The translations under genes and the position numbers were made by a program. The notes under the pieces are model-generated. The model did no database searches, had not been told where the DNA came from, and saw only the letters and a list, made by a program, of their open reading frames with translations. DNA of 64,000 bases from the NCBI GenBank assembly GCA_016789305.1, contig JAEURJ010000014.1, positions 186,001 through 250,000 of the forward strand, in the 5' to 3' direction. Of the stretch, positions 8,441 through 17,769 are shown piece after piece (the stretch's first letter is position 1; every line of letters starts with the position of its first letter). This stretch comes from Anaerolineales bacterium (GTDB lineage Bacteria; Chloroflexota; Anaerolineae; Anaerolineales; Villigracilaceae).

Positions 8441-9541
8441 CTAGAATTCCATGCTCTTGTGACGCATGGCCACGCTTTCCACCAACCCCACGCATACCAT
8501 CAGCGACATCAATCCCGAACCGCCATAACTAAAGAACGGCAGGGGCAGCCCGGAGACTGGGATGAGATTCATGTTCATGGCAAGGTTGGCGGCTCCTTGA
8601 AAAAACAACAATGTCGCCACTCCCAACGCGATCATCGAACCTGAAACGTCACGCGCTTTTTGCGCAGTACGAATGCACCGCCACACAATGAACCCGATCG
8701 TGACAATCACCAACACCGCGCCCACCATGCCGAATTCCTGTGAGATCGCTGAGAAAATAAAATCCGTATGGCGCACCTTCATGAAGCGCAACTGCACTTG
8801 TGTGCCATGTCCATACCCTTCGCCAAACAATCCGCCAGAGCCGATGGCGATCAACGCCTGCTGTACATTATAGATGGCACCATAACTGGCGTTCTCATCG
8901 GGAAACAAAAAGTTGATCACACGCTGTTTTTGGTAGTCCTCCAAAAAGGGGAAGGCGATTGTCCCGCCAATCACCGCGGTAACACCCATCCAAAACAAGG
9001 TCTTCAATTCGATGCCATTCATCCACACCATGAAAAACCAGATCACCATGGTGACGATCACGTTGCTTAAGTTGGGTTGCAGCAGAATCCAGATCAAAAG
9101 TCCCCAGGTCCACGCGAGGCTTTTGGCGAGCCATTTCAGGTCACGGGGTTCAAATTGACTTTTCTCAAAATAACGGGCCAGGATCAAAATAATGACGATC
9201 TTCGCAAATTCCGTGGGTTGAAGAAAGAGCACGCCTACTTGGAACCAGCGCTGGGCACCGAACGCCGCCTGGCCCAGGCCGGAAAGGGAAATGAGAAAAC
9301 CCATCATCACGATATAGATGGGCCAATGGATCGAGAGCCAGTACCGATAGTCAATGCCGGCCAAAAGAAAAATAACAACCAGCCCGACCAATACGAAATA
9401 GGTTTGACGTGTGGGGTATAAAAGCAGTTCTTCGTTTCCTGCAATGGCGGAGCGGATCATGGCAACGCCAAAAGCGGATGCCAAAACCACCGCCCCCAAT
9501 AACAGAAAATCAAAACTTCTCCAGGAGAGCGAACGCAGCAT
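8441..9541 (-). CDS. rodA: SEDS peptidoglycan glycosyltransferase RodA
   Basis: A 366-residue SEDS protein that polymerises lipid II into glycan strands for lateral wall growth, working with a class B PBP. Visible signatures are GAQRWFQVG and LQPTEFAKI in the middle and LPFFSYGGSGL near the C-terminus. RodA rather than FtsW is supported by the operon, which also encodes MreB/C/D and PBP2. The gene starts six bases after the minE stop. The length is typical for RodA. Confidence 0.92.
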   Translation of the reverse strand: MLRSLSWRSFDFLLLGAVVLASAFGVAMIRSAIAGNEELLLYPTRQTYFVLVGLVVIFLLAGIDYRYWLSIHWPIYIVMMGFLISLSGLGQAAFGAQRWFQVGVLFLQPTEFAKIVIILILARYFEKSQFEPRDLKWLAKSLAWTWGLLIWILLQPNLSNVIVTMVIWFFMVWMNGIELKTLFWMGVTAVIGGTIAFPFLEDYQKQRVINFLFPDENASYGAIYNVQQALIAIGSGGLFGEGYGHGTQVQLRFMKVRHTDFIFSAISQEFGMVGAVLVIVTIGFIVWRCIRTAQKARDVSGSMIALGVATLLFFQGAANLAMNMNLIPVSGLPLPFFSYGGSGLMSLMVCVGLVESVAMRHKSMEF

Positions 9542-9547
9542 AAAAGA

Positions 9548-9802
9548 TTATCCTGCGCGGCGGCGGCTGCTGGCTCCCGTGAGTGGAATATCTGCAACGA
9601 GTCTTTGTTCGCGGCCGTCGCGTTCAAGGCCGATCTGGATCGCATCCGGGTCGATCTCAATATGCCGTGCAATGGTTTTTACCAAATCGTCTTTCAAGGC
9701 TTCCATTTCTTCAGGGGTCAGGTCGGTGCGATCATGGATCAGGACCAATTGCAGGCGTTCCTTTGCGCTATCAGCACTTCGTTTACGTGTGAAGAAGCTC
9801 AT
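9548..9802 (-). CDS. minE: Cell division topological specificity factor MinE
   Basis: An 84-residue MinE. The N-terminal membrane-targeting segment MSFFTRKRS is followed by the MinD-activating helix (ERLQLVLIHDR) and the dimerising beta domain with IARHIEIDPDAIQIGLER. It stimulates MinD ATPase and drives pole-to-pole oscillation. GGAGGAAG overlaps the end of minD and the ATG follows the minD stop after three bases, so the two are translationally coupled. Confidence 0.93.
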   Translation of the reverse strand: MSFFTRKRSADSAKERLQLVLIHDRTDLTPEEMEALKDDLVKTIARHIEIDPDAIQIGLERDGREQRLVADIPLTGASSRRRAG

Positions 9803-9805
9803 CCG

Positions 9806-10603
9806 TTACTTCCTCCCGGTGATGCGCTGGATGGATTTCCACAGGCCGCTTTGTTGATCGAGGTCCATGAAAGGGACATCCTGCCCTTGTATTCGTTTGG
9901 CGATATTGCGGAAGGCTTGTCCGGCGCGGCTCTTTGCATCGGTGACAACGGGTGCGCCGCGATTGGAACCGATGATCACTGATTCATCTTCCGGCACGAT
10001 GCCGATCAATTGTATTCCCAACAGATCGAGCACATCTTCGGCGGAAAGCATGTCGTTGTTTTTTACAAGCGCGGGATTCAAACGGTTGATGATCAAAGAG
10101 GGATTGCCCTTTTCCTCGGCTTCGAGAATGCCCACCACGCGGTCTGCATCCCGAACTGCGCTCACTTCCGGATTGGTTACCACCAACACGCGATCGGCCG
10201 GGGCAATGGAGTTTCTGAAACCACGCTCGATTCCCGCAGGGGAATCAATGATCACGAAATCAGAATCAGCTCTCAGGTCGTTGCAGATGCGCACCATGTC
10301 CGACGGGGAAACTGCATTCTTGTCACGGGTTTGTGCTGCGGGGATCAAATACAATTCAGGATAATGCTTGTCTCGGATCATGGCCTGCTTTAGTTTACAG
10401 CGTCCTTCGATCACATCCACGATATCGTACACAATGCGATTCTCAAGACCCATGACCACATCAAGATTGCGCAGGCCGATGTCGCCATCGATACAAACCA
10501 CCCGCTTTCCATCCATTGCAAGGGCGTTGGCAAGGTTTGCTACGGCGGTGGTTTTTCCAACGCCGCCTTTTCCAGATGTAACGGTTAACACTTGAGAGGT
10601 CAT
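9806..10603 (-). CDS. minD: Septum-site-determining ATPase MinD
   Basis: A 265-residue deviant Walker-A ATPase with GKGGVGKTT at residues 11-19, Walker B-type DSPAGIERGF and, at the C-terminus, an amphipathic helix (SGLWKSIQRITGRK) for ATP-dependent membrane binding. It recruits MinC and is cycled by MinE. The ATG at 10603 is preferred over an in-frame TTG at 10609 because AGGA lies 8 bases upstream. Length is typical (E. coli 270). Confidence 0.95.
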   Translation of the reverse strand: MTSQVLTVTSGKGGVGKTTAVANLANALAMDGKRVVCIDGDIGLRNLDVVMGLENRIVYDIVDVIEGRCKLKQAMIRDKHYPELYLIPAAQTRDKNAVSPSDMVRICNDLRADSDFVIIDSPAGIERGFRNSIAPADRVLVVTNPEVSAVRDADRVVGILEAEEKGNPSLIINRLNPALVKNNDMLSAEDVLDLLGIQLIGIVPEDESVIIGSNRGAPVVTDAKSRAGQAFRNIAKRIQGQDVPFMDLDQQSGLWKSIQRITGRK

Positions 10604-10623
10604 AAACAATTCCTAAATTGGGG

Positions 10624-11313
10624 TTAGCCTGTCTGCCATAATTCGGCCTGCAGGTGTCCTTCTTTGTTGATGCTGGCAATTTCAGGCCGCGGATCCTTCG
10701 GCGGTTTCAATACCGCGGAAACTTCATTTGCAATTCTTAACTGTGTCGCGGAAAGATCGAGGGCACAGATCACGGCTGAATTATCACCCTTGCAGCCTGC
10801 ATGGATCATGCCGCGAACCCTTCCCCAAATGATCACACTACCCTCAGCGATCACTTCCGCGCCGGCATTGACATCACCAAGCACCACCACGTTACCCGGA
10901 AATTCAACACGCGTCCCCGAACGAAGTGTTTTGTTGACGAAGAGCGCCGTATCATCCGAAATCTCGGGTGTTTGTTTACGCTCTTCGGGGCGCGGCTTTG
11001 AAATGCGTGTGGCAAGACCCAACAATTGGGCGGTTTGTTCCGTGGTTCCCGATTCGCTGATCACCGCCCAAAGGGAAATGTTGCGCTCCGAAAGAAAATC
11101 GCGCAAATCGACGAGATCGTTAACTTTCAGTGTCTGTACCCCCACATCCATTGCAAGGCGCGCACCTTGAAAAAACGCGGGACGTTCATCGATCTGGGCA
11201 AGGAGCGCCAAGCGTTGTTCCTCCCACGGCGCATCCGCAAAGGTTGCGAGCAAGCCATCACGTATGCCTTTGATCTGCACAAGAGAAGTGATTTGTTCCA
11301 TCAAGCCATCCAC
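10624..11313 (-). CDS. minC: Septum site inhibitor MinC
   Basis: A 229-residue FtsZ-assembly inhibitor. The N-domain (VQIKGIRDGLL) spans about 1-105 and the right-handed beta-helix C-domain about 120-210, with LRSGTRVEFPGNVVVLGDVNAGAEV and GRVRGMIHAG, where MinD binds. The start may be GTG 11313 or ATG 11301. A TATAAT lies 16 bases upstream of the GTG, so minCDE-rodA can be transcribed apart from the mre genes. Confidence 0.93.
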   Translation of the reverse strand: MDGLMEQITSLVQIKGIRDGLLATFADAPWEEQRLALLAQIDERPAFFQGARLAMDVGVQTLKVNDLVDLRDFLSERNISLWAVISESGTTEQTAQLLGLATRISKPRPEERKQTPEISDDTALFVNKTLRSGTRVEFPGNVVVLGDVNAGAEVIAEGSVIIWGRVRGMIHAGCKGDNSAVICALDLSATQLRIANEVSAVLKPPKDPRPEIASINKEGHLQAELWQTG

Positions 11314-11329
11314 TCTAGAATATTTTCGA

Positions 11330-11335
11330 ATTATA
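11330..11335 (-). promoter_or_regulatory. -10 box upstream of minC
   Basis: The minus strand reads TATAAT here, 16 bases before the minC GTG. It suggests an internal promoter for minCDE-rodA inside the larger operon. No clear -35 box is seen. Confidence 0.45.
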
Positions 11336-11373
11336 CCTGATGTCTTGGGCAGGAATTATTTTCAGGAAACGGA

Positions 11374-13578
11374 TTACTGACCGATGGGAGTTCGCCCCTG
11401 TGCAATGTCAATAGCCTTCAACTCGAAATACGCCTCGATCACCCTCTGGACGATTGGTGCAGCGACACTGGCACCCTCACCGCCGTTATAGGCAAATGCC
11501 ACCACAATGATCTCGGGGTCATCGTACGGCGCATAGGATAATGTCCATGAATGTGTGGGCCATGCGCCAAAGTTACAACGCTCAGCCGCGCGGGCAACAT
11601 CATCGCAGTATTCAGCAGTGCCCGTTTTTCCGGCTACGGCAATGGGAAAATTGTTGAATATTTTATACAATGTCCCGAACGGAGTTTCCGTGACAGCCAT
11701 GCGTGTACCGCTACGAACTGCGGCGATCGATTCAGGCTGGATGATCTTGGTTTCGTCTGTCAAATCGCAGTATCCGCCATCACACGAATATCCTTTGATG
11801 ATCGGCGTCACAGTCACATCCCATTTCAGGTTGGGGGTAAAAGGTGAAATCTGATAACTGCCATCGGTAGGAAACTCTGTCACATCGAACTTAATGTAGT
11901 CATTAGGATTGAACCACATTGGCACGACATTACCTTCCCCGTCAGTCACCTGATGAATGACGGTAGGCTGCATCAACTTTCCGTTGTTTGCGATGGTTGC
12001 GCCAGACATAAGAATTTGTAACGGCGTGGCAAGCACATACCCTTGTCCTACGCTGGCAATATACGTATCGCCAGTAGACCAGTTCTCGCCGGTGTTGATG
12101 CGCTTCCAATCTGGCGAAGGGATCAGGCCATCTTGTTCACCGTACAACTCAATATTTGATCTTTTGTTGTACCCCAAGGCTTCGGCATACTGCTTCAGTC
12201 GTTCAATTCCCAACCCTCCCTGGGCAATTTGATCGAAATATCCGCCGCCTAATTTGTAAAAACAAACGTTACTGGAATAGGCAATACATTGCAAAAAGCT
12301 GATCGGACCAAAGCCTTCAGGCTTTTTCTCATAAATATGGTCCACAAAGGGGCGTGTGTTCGTACCGGTGCACGGATCATTGGGATTAAATTTTTCGCAC
12401 AACTCCAACTTTCCCGGAGCATCTATGATGGTCGATAAATCCACAATCCCTTCATTGAAGGCACCCGTCGCCGTGGAAAGTTTAAACACGGAACCAGGGG
12501 GGAATTCAGCTCCAATGGCATTGTTCAACAAAGGCTTGGTGGGATCCTGACTTAATTGTTGAAGATAATAAGATGGGATGATGCGCGCAAAGCGGTTGTT
12601 TTCATAACTCGGATAGGAAACCATCGCGAGGATTTCACCGGTCTTCGGATTCATCGCAATGACCACACCACTGGAAATGCGGATCTTCCCGAAATAAGTA
12701 TTCCAAAACTCAATCTCTTCCTTCAAGGACGCTTCTGCAACCATCTGCAAACGCGTATCAATGGTCAGATAGATGTTGTGTCCGGCCTCCGGCGCTCTTG
12801 GCGGTTGAAGATTGCCAAGTTCCTGTCCCGCGACGTCGATCTTCACGATGCGCGATCCATTCTTGCCCGCAAGAATATCCTGCATGGACGATTCAACACC
12901 GGCGTAACCGATCTTGTCGCGGTTGGGAATAAAACCCAGGGCCCTATATTCTTCTTCTTGAGAGGCTGGGATCGGTCCGAGAAATCCGACCAAATTGGCA
13001 GTGAGCGAACCGGTGGGATAATCGCGGATCGGCTCCACTTCCACTTCGACACCCATCCAGTCAGCAGATTTTTCCTGAACGGTCCGGGCAATTTCTTCCG
13101 TGACGTTGCACTTAATTTTTACAGGGGTGTATGGCGCAAGCGTATCCTGCAACGCCACCATTTGAGCAATACCAGGCCCGGGGATACATGCAGAAAAAAG
13201 TTTGGCCTCTTCGAGCGATTCGTCAGTAACTGGTCCGCCCACAGGCACATCGATCAAATCGGATACTTCCCGGTAGATCCGTTGAATATCAGACTCGTCA
13301 TCCGGCAAGTTCGCAGGAGTAATTACAATATTATAGGAAGCCAGGTTTCTGGCAAGGATGTAACCGTTGCGGTCATAAATAATTCCGCGTGCAGCCGGCA
13401 CGCTGACCTCAAATGTGTAGTTATCAACTGCACTGATTTTCCAGTTTTCCCCTTGAAGGACTTGTAAGGTCAACAAACGAAATAGCAAACCGGTTAACCC
13501 AAGAAAGATCACCGCATAAACTGCATTAAGACGCCAGGCCTCAAATCGGGCGGGACGTGAAACTGAACCAGAACTCAT
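11374..13578 (-). CDS. mrdA: Class B penicillin-binding protein 2 (elongasome transpeptidase)
   Basis: A 734-residue peptidoglycan transpeptidase with a short cytoplasmic start, one TM segment (about 18-40), a PBP dimerisation domain containing ARGIIYDRNG, and a transpeptidase domain. Catalytic motifs are S363-V-F-K366, SSN and KTGT(AEY). It cross-links glycan made by RodA. The ATG at 13578 follows the mreD stop at once and has GAGGAG upstream, so the longer frame to 13605 is rejected. At 734 residues it is longer than E. coli PBP2 (633), with the extra length mainly as inserts in the transpeptidase domain. Confidence 0.93.
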   Translation of the reverse strand: MSSGSVSRPARFEAWRLNAVYAVIFLGLTGLLFRLLTLQVLQGENWKISAVDNYTFEVSVPAARGIIYDRNGYILARNLASYNIVITPANLPDDESDIQRIYREVSDLIDVPVGGPVTDESLEEAKLFSACIPGPGIAQMVALQDTLAPYTPVKIKCNVTEEIARTVQEKSADWMGVEVEVEPIRDYPTGSLTANLVGFLGPIPASQEEEYRALGFIPNRDKIGYAGVESSMQDILAGKNGSRIVKIDVAGQELGNLQPPRAPEAGHNIYLTIDTRLQMVAEASLKEEIEFWNTYFGKIRISSGVVIAMNPKTGEILAMVSYPSYENNRFARIIPSYYLQQLSQDPTKPLLNNAIGAEFPPGSVFKLSTATGAFNEGIVDLSTIIDAPGKLELCEKFNPNDPCTGTNTRPFVDHIYEKKPEGFGPISFLQCIAYSSNVCFYKLGGGYFDQIAQGGLGIERLKQYAEALGYNKRSNIELYGEQDGLIPSPDWKRINTGENWSTGDTYIASVGQGYVLATPLQILMSGATIANNGKLMQPTVIHQVTDGEGNVVPMWFNPNDYIKFDVTEFPTDGSYQISPFTPNLKWDVTVTPIIKGYSCDGGYCDLTDETKIIQPESIAAVRSGTRMAVTETPFGTLYKIFNNFPIAVAGKTGTAEYCDDVARAAERCNFGAWPTHSWTLSYAPYDDPEIIVVAFAYNGGEGASVAAPIVQRVIEAYFELKAIDIAQGRTPIGQ

Positions 13579-13580
13579 TC

Positions 13581-14075
13581 CTACTCCTCGTATGGATAAA
13601 CCCAACGTGCAAGGTCGCGCATAAAAGTATAAACCGGAATCGCGAAAAGCATATTAAGCAGAAGACTTGGCAAAGTGATCAAGCCAACCACATCACCGAA
13701 CGCAAAAGGGGTGCCTGACAATCGTAGAACAATAAATGAAATCAAATGCATCAGAATTGTCCCAGCGAAGGTTACGCTAAACATGGCTAATAGTGGTGCC
13801 TGCCAAACCCGCCGTTGAAGCGATTGAGCCAGATAAACAACCACAAAATAACCCAGCACAAGGACCATCCACGGCAGGCTTGAAACAAAGCCTGTAAAAA
13901 CACAGGCCAACACTGCCCAGTGCCACGCGGACTCGACACGTTCCTGCAACGCCCAGGCCGCGAGAATGATCAACATCAAATCTGCATAGCCGGAAATCAA
14001 TTTGATCTGGCTGACAACAGATGACTGAAGAATAATCGCCAATGCGAGCAGGGGGAATGCTATCAGATTGCGCAT
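13581..14075 (-). CDS. mreD: Rod shape-determining membrane protein MreD
   Basis: A 164-residue protein with about five or six membrane segments and few other features, typical of MreD. It begins MRNLIAFPLLALAIILQSSV and keeps the GYADLMLIILAAWALQ stretch of the family. It links MreB/MreC to the wall enzymes. It lies between mreC and mrdA with a 20-base and a 2-base gap. Confidence 0.88.
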   Translation of the reverse strand: MRNLIAFPLLALAIILQSSVVSQIKLISGYADLMLIILAAWALQERVESAWHWAVLACVFTGFVSSLPWMVLVLGYFVVVYLAQSLQRRVWQAPLLAMFSVTFAGTILMHLISFIVLRLSGTPFAFGDVVGLITLPSLLLNMLFAIPVYTFMRDLARWVYPYEE

Positions 14076-14095
14076 ATTTAATTATGAGGAAAAAA

Positions 14096-14920
14096 CTATG
14101 GCTCCAGCGGAGTAATATCCACCGGGCGGAAGTTTGTGATCACTAGGACGATTTCAAGACGGGAAAAGTCAACGGCAGGCTGCACTGTCGCCTGTTGAAA
14201 CAGCTCAAATTCCAGAGAGCGAAGCGTGACCACCTGTCCAATGATCAGATCGGGCGGATATCCTCCCCCCAACCCGGAAGTGAGGATGAGATCCCCCGGT
14301 TCAACAGAAACGTTTTGAGAAATCATATCGAGGGAAACATCACCGGTGACAGAGCCCAACAGGACTGCATTGGTATCTGCGTTCTGCAAATAAACATTCA
14401 CTGATGAGCCCGGATCAGTGATCAACTCAACGCGTGCGGCGTCTGCAATGACCGCATCAATACGCCCCACCAGGCCTTGATTTGTCACCACCGGCATACC
14501 GCGACGAATATCATCGTTCGACCCACGGTTAATAATAATGTAATGCAAAAACGGACTCGGGTCGCGCCCGATCACCGCCGCTGCTTTGTATGTACTTTCA
14601 GGATTCGTGCGTGAAAAATCAACCAACGCAGCAAGAATCTCAGTTTCATTCACCCTTTGCTGCAACTCAATCACTTGCGTTTGTAATTGAGATACTGTGG
14701 TTTCCAGTTGAGCATTTCGGGTGCGCAAAGAAATAATATCTCTAGGCGCGGTAATAAAATCCTGCACGCCTAGAAAGCGCGAGGAAAACCATGTTTGAAG
14801 TTCAACCAAACCAGAATCAAGCCGCCTGGAGGCCGGCCCAAAAAAGCCACCGAGGGCCAGTATTAATATCCCACCTACCACCAGAAAAATAATCGTTGTT
14901 TGTAAAGAACGGGAATTCAT
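14096..14920 (-). CDS. mreC: Rod shape-determining protein MreC
   Basis: A 274-residue protein with an N-terminal TM anchor (about 8-28), a coiled coil at about 62-95 and two six-stranded beta-barrel domains. Typical stretches are AAVIGRDPSPF, INRGSNDDIRRGMPVV and LILTSGLGGGYPPDLIIGQV. In the periplasm-like space it dimerises and activates PBP2-RodA. It follows mreB by 44 bases. Confidence 0.93.
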   Translation of the reverse strand: MNSRSLQTTIIFLVVGGILILALGGFFGPASRRLDSGLVELQTWFSSRFLGVQDFITAPRDIISLRTRNAQLETTVSQLQTQVIELQQRVNETEILAALVDFSRTNPESTYKAAAVIGRDPSPFLHYIIINRGSNDDIRRGMPVVTNQGLVGRIDAVIADAARVELITDPGSSVNVYLQNADTNAVLLGSVTGDVSLDMISQNVSVEPGDLILTSGLGGGYPPDLIIGQVVTLRSLEFELFQQATVQPAVDFSRLEIVLVITNFRPVDITPLEP

Positions 14921-14964
14921 AATCTAATAAGCCGGCAAGTGAACGCTTGTCGGAAAGGGAAAAT

Positions 14965-16038
14965 TTATCCGGGAATATGGCGCGTGCTTCCACGCTCCAA
15001 GCCCACGAGATAACGCCCCAGAACATCCAGGTCTTCAAAGATGATCGCCGCGCCGCGCGCAACACAGGTCAATGGATCTTCTGCAACCCATACGCGAAGC
15101 TTCAATTCGTCGGTCAATCTTTCAGCAAGACCCTGTAACAAGGCACCGCCACCGGCAAGACAGATACCAATGTCCATTAAGTCTGCAACGATTTCGGGAG
15201 GGATCTCATCCAGCGCATCGCGGACAGTATCCAAGATCACCTGCACAGAGGTGGAAAGGGCTTCGCGAATTTCGATGGAGGAAATTTCAACGGTTTCAGG
15301 CAAACCCGTGACAAGGTTGCGGCCACGCACTTCCATCGTCTTTTCCGGCTGCAACGGGTACGCGGAACCAATTTGCCATTTTACCTGTTCGGCAATGCCT
15401 TCACCGATCAACAGGTTGTATTTATTGCGAAGATATTGAACGATATCCTGATCCATCTCATCGCCAGCCACCCGCAGGGATCGGGATGCAACCACACCGC
15501 TCATGGACATAACCGCCACTTCGGTCGTGCCGCCACCTATGTCAACAACCATCGAGCCGCGAATCTCTCCGATGGGCAGACCAGCCCCCAGCGCGGCCGC
15601 GATCGGTTCTTCGATCAACATGGCCTGACGAGCTCCGGACGCCATGACAGCATCGTAAACTGCACGCTTTTCAACTTCCGTCACACCTGTGGGAAGGCCA
15701 ACGATCACACGCGGACGCGGAAGCGGAACCATGCTCTGTTCATGGACTTTACCGATGAAATATTCAAGCATCACCTGGGTGACATCAAACTCTGAGATCA
15801 CGCCGTCGCGAATAGGCCGCACGACAATCACATTGCTTGGGGTGCGTCCGACCATTTCCTTGGCTTCCAGCCCAATGGCAAGCGGTTGACGAAGTTTCTT
15901 ATCAACGGTTACCCAGGACGGTTCATTAATAACAATCCCCTTACCGCGAACATGTACCAGCGTATTCGCGGTGCCCAAGTCTATGGCGATATCGAGAGAG
16001 AAAAGGCCTAACAGCCAGTTAATAGGGTTGAAGGCCAA
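14965..16038 (-). CDS. mreB: Actin-like cell-shape protein MreB
   Basis: A 357-residue actin homologue forming membrane-bound filaments that steer wall synthesis. Nucleotide-site motifs are DLGTANTLV (phosphate 1), DIGGGTTEVAV (phosphate 2) and CLAGGGALLQGL (adenosine). An N-terminal amphipathic stretch (INWLLGLFS) suits membrane binding. The start codon is TTG at 16038, with AGGAG six bases upstream; no ATG fits. It heads the minus-strand operon. Confidence 0.96.
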   Translation of the reverse strand: MAFNPINWLLGLFSLDIAIDLGTANTLVHVRGKGIVINEPSWVTVDKKLRQPLAIGLEAKEMVGRTPSNVIVVRPIRDGVISEFDVTQVMLEYFIGKVHEQSMVPLPRPRVIVGLPTGVTEVEKRAVYDAVMASGARQAMLIEEPIAAALGAGLPIGEIRGSMVVDIGGGTTEVAVMSMSGVVASRSLRVAGDEMDQDIVQYLRNKYNLLIGEGIAEQVKWQIGSAYPLQPEKTMEVRGRNLVTGLPETVEISSIEIREALSTSVQVILDTVRDALDEIPPEIVADLMDIGICLAGGGALLQGLAERLTDELKLRVWVAEDPLTCVARGAAIIFEDLDVLGRYLVGLERGSTRHIPG

Positions 16039-16184
16039 AATAGGCTCCTAATAGAATTCTATGCATCATTTTCAGTACGGGACGAGATTATACCATGAGG
16101 GCCGAAAACCGATTTTCCATACACGCAACCTCCACTAGGGTAGAATTGCGCCAGTTTTATTCAATTTCATTCAGGAGAAAATTC

Positions 16185-17039
16185 ATGTCCAAAATTGCAA
16201 TTGTTACCGACAGCACGTCTTTCCTGCCTTCCGATTTGGTTAAAAAGCATAATATTACCGTAACTCCGCAAGTACTTATCTGGGATGAAGAAACCCTTCA
16301 GGACGGCGTGGATATTCAACCCTCTGAATTTTATACCCGCCTGAAGAACTCCAAGACCATGCCTTCCACTTCCCAGGTCTCGCCCAATGTCATGCAATCC
16401 ACCTTTCAAGGTCTTGTAGACAAGGGATATGAGGTGGTTGGCATATTTGTTTCCTCCAAATTATCCGGAACACTTCAATCCGCCGCACAAGGGAAGGAGC
16501 AGATGGGGACTGCCGGTGAAAAAGTGACTCTCGTAGACAGTTATGCCACCTCGATGAGTCTTGGATTGATCGCGCTCGCCGCCGCACGCGCTGCAGAAAA
16601 CGGAGCAAATTCGAAAGACACTGTTGCGATTGCTGAAAAAGCAAAACAAAATTCTGGATTATTCTTCGCAGTCGATACATTGGAGTTTTTACATCGCGGG
16701 GGAAGGATCGGTGGTGCTCAAAGATTTATCGGCTCTGCGCTTAACCTGAAACCAATCCTTGCACTCAAGGAGGGTAAGGTGGAAGGTGTGGAACGAATCC
16801 GTACAAAATCCAAAGCGCATGATCGTGTGCTTGAATTGATCGCTGAACAAGTCACCGGCAAACCAAACATCTGCCTCGCCACCTTGCATGCAAATGCTGG
16901 AGAGGAAGCAAAAGCCTTGCTCGACCGGACTGCACAGCAGGTAAAAGCAGTCGAGACGATCTTTGCGGAAGTAAGCCCCGTGGTTGGAACACACGCCGGA
17001 CCCGGTACTGTCGGTCTCGCTTACAGCTTTGACGTTTAA
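16185..17039 (+). CDS. DegV family fatty-acid-binding protein
   Basis: A 284-residue DegV protein (FakB-like), which binds a fatty acid and in Firmicutes presents it to the kinase FakA. The N-terminus IAIVTDSTS, then STSQVSP and SSKLSGTLQSA mark the ligand site; TLEFLHRGGRIGGA is the conserved central motif. The ATG at 16185 has CAGGAG upstream, so the longer frame from 16095 is rejected. No FakA-like DAK2 gene is present in the window. It is divergent from mreB. Confidence 0.88.
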   Translation: MSKIAIVTDSTSFLPSDLVKKHNITVTPQVLIWDEETLQDGVDIQPSEFYTRLKNSKTMPSTSQVSPNVMQSTFQGLVDKGYEVVGIFVSSKLSGTLQSAAQGKEQMGTAGEKVTLVDSYATSMSLGLIALAAARAAENGANSKDTVAIAEKAKQNSGLFFAVDTLEFLHRGGRIGGAQRFIGSALNLKPILALKEGKVEGVERIRTKSKAHDRVLELIAEQVTGKPNICLATLHANAGEEAKALLDRTAQQVKAVETIFAEVSPVVGTHAGPGTVGLAYSFDV

Positions 17040-17075
17040 TAAATATTAAATCCTGAAATATATTCACAATTCAAC

Positions 17076-17107
17076 AAACAGGCTTCGAATCGATTCGAAG
17101 CCTGTTT
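17076..17107 (+). terminator. Palindromic terminator after degV
   Basis: A perfect 32-base palindrome with 16-base arms (17076-17091, 17092-17107), starting AAACAGGCTTCG and ending CCTGTTT. It lies 36 bases after the degV stop and just before the udk promoter. Confidence 0.75.
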
Positions 17108-17126
17108 GCCTTCTCGGAGGATGGGC

Positions 17127-17132
17127 TATAAT
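17127..17132 (+). promoter_or_regulatory. -10 box for udk, leaderless transcript likely
   Basis: TATAAT ends only six bases before the udk ATG at 17139, so transcription should start at the A of the start codon. A GGAGG at 17116-17120 lies upstream of the -10 box and would not be on the transcript. Confidence 0.6.
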
Positions 17133-17138
17133 CGAATT

Positions 17139-17753
17139 ATGACTCAAAGCATCCCACTCGTCATTGGCATCGCAGGCGGTTCGGGGTCTGGAAAAACAAC
17201 CGTCGCACAGGAAATTCTTAATCGAGTCGGCCCCGATCGAATTGCATATCTTCAGCAGGATTCATATTACAGGGATCTGGCCGGACTTCAACATCAAGAT
17301 GTTAATTTTGATCACCCCAATGCTCTCGAAACCGAATTGATGATCCAACACATCGCTTCACTTCGCAATCGGCTGCCTGTTGAAGTCCCGATCTACGATT
17401 TCTCCACCGACAGCCGTACTGGGGAAACATTCACGGTCTCGCCGCGCGGTGTTATTTTGGTGGAAGGCATTTTGATCTTTGTCGATCCGGAACTGCGAAA
17501 AATATTTGACGTGAAAATATTCGTCGATACCGACTCCGATCTGCGCTTCATCCGCCGGTTGCACCGCGATATCACCGAGCGCGGCCGCTCCACAGAGTCT
17601 GTAATTCAGCAATACCAAACCACGGTGCGCCCGATGCATCTTGAGTTTGTAGAACCATCCAAACGATATGCGGATGTGATCATCCCGGAAGGCGGCTACA
17701 ATAGAGCTGCACTGGATATGGTCGTTGCAAGAATCGAATCATTATTAAAGTAA
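17139..17753 (+). CDS. udk: Uridine kinase
   Basis: A 204-residue P-loop kinase that phosphorylates uridine and cytidine in pyrimidine salvage. The Walker A is GGSGSGKTT at residues 13-21; [15 protein letters not shown] and [11 protein letters not shown] follow, all standard for uridine kinases, with the LID region [13 protein letters not shown]. Length matches E. coli Udk (213). The ATG at 17139 is chosen because TATAAT lies just upstream. The cyclophilin gene follows after 16 bases. Confidence 0.94.
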   Translation: MTQSIPLVIGIAGGSGSGKTTVAQEILNRVGPDRIAYLQQDSYYRDLAGLQHQDVNFDHPNALETELMIQHIASLRNRLPVEVPIYDFSTDSRTGETFTVSPRGVILVEGILIFVDPELRKIFDVKIFVDTDSDLRFIRRLHRDITERGRSTESVIQQYQTTVRPMHLEFVEPSKRYADVIIPEGGYNRAALDMVVARIESLLK

Positions 17754-17769
17754 GCAAAAGGAGAAACAA

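Noticed and set aside
12556..13467. 303-residue plus-strand open frame
   Set aside because: It lies wholly antisense to mrdA, has no recognisable domain and no ribosome site; it is a codon-bias shadow.
16095..16184. Upstream in-frame extension of degV
   Set aside because: The ATG at 16185 has a clear CAGGAG and begins with the DegV core; the extra 30 residues are not family-like.
17076..17107. A tRNA-like or operator palindrome
   Set aside because: The perfect palindrome lies after degV and has no cloverleaf features; a terminator is the simplest reading.
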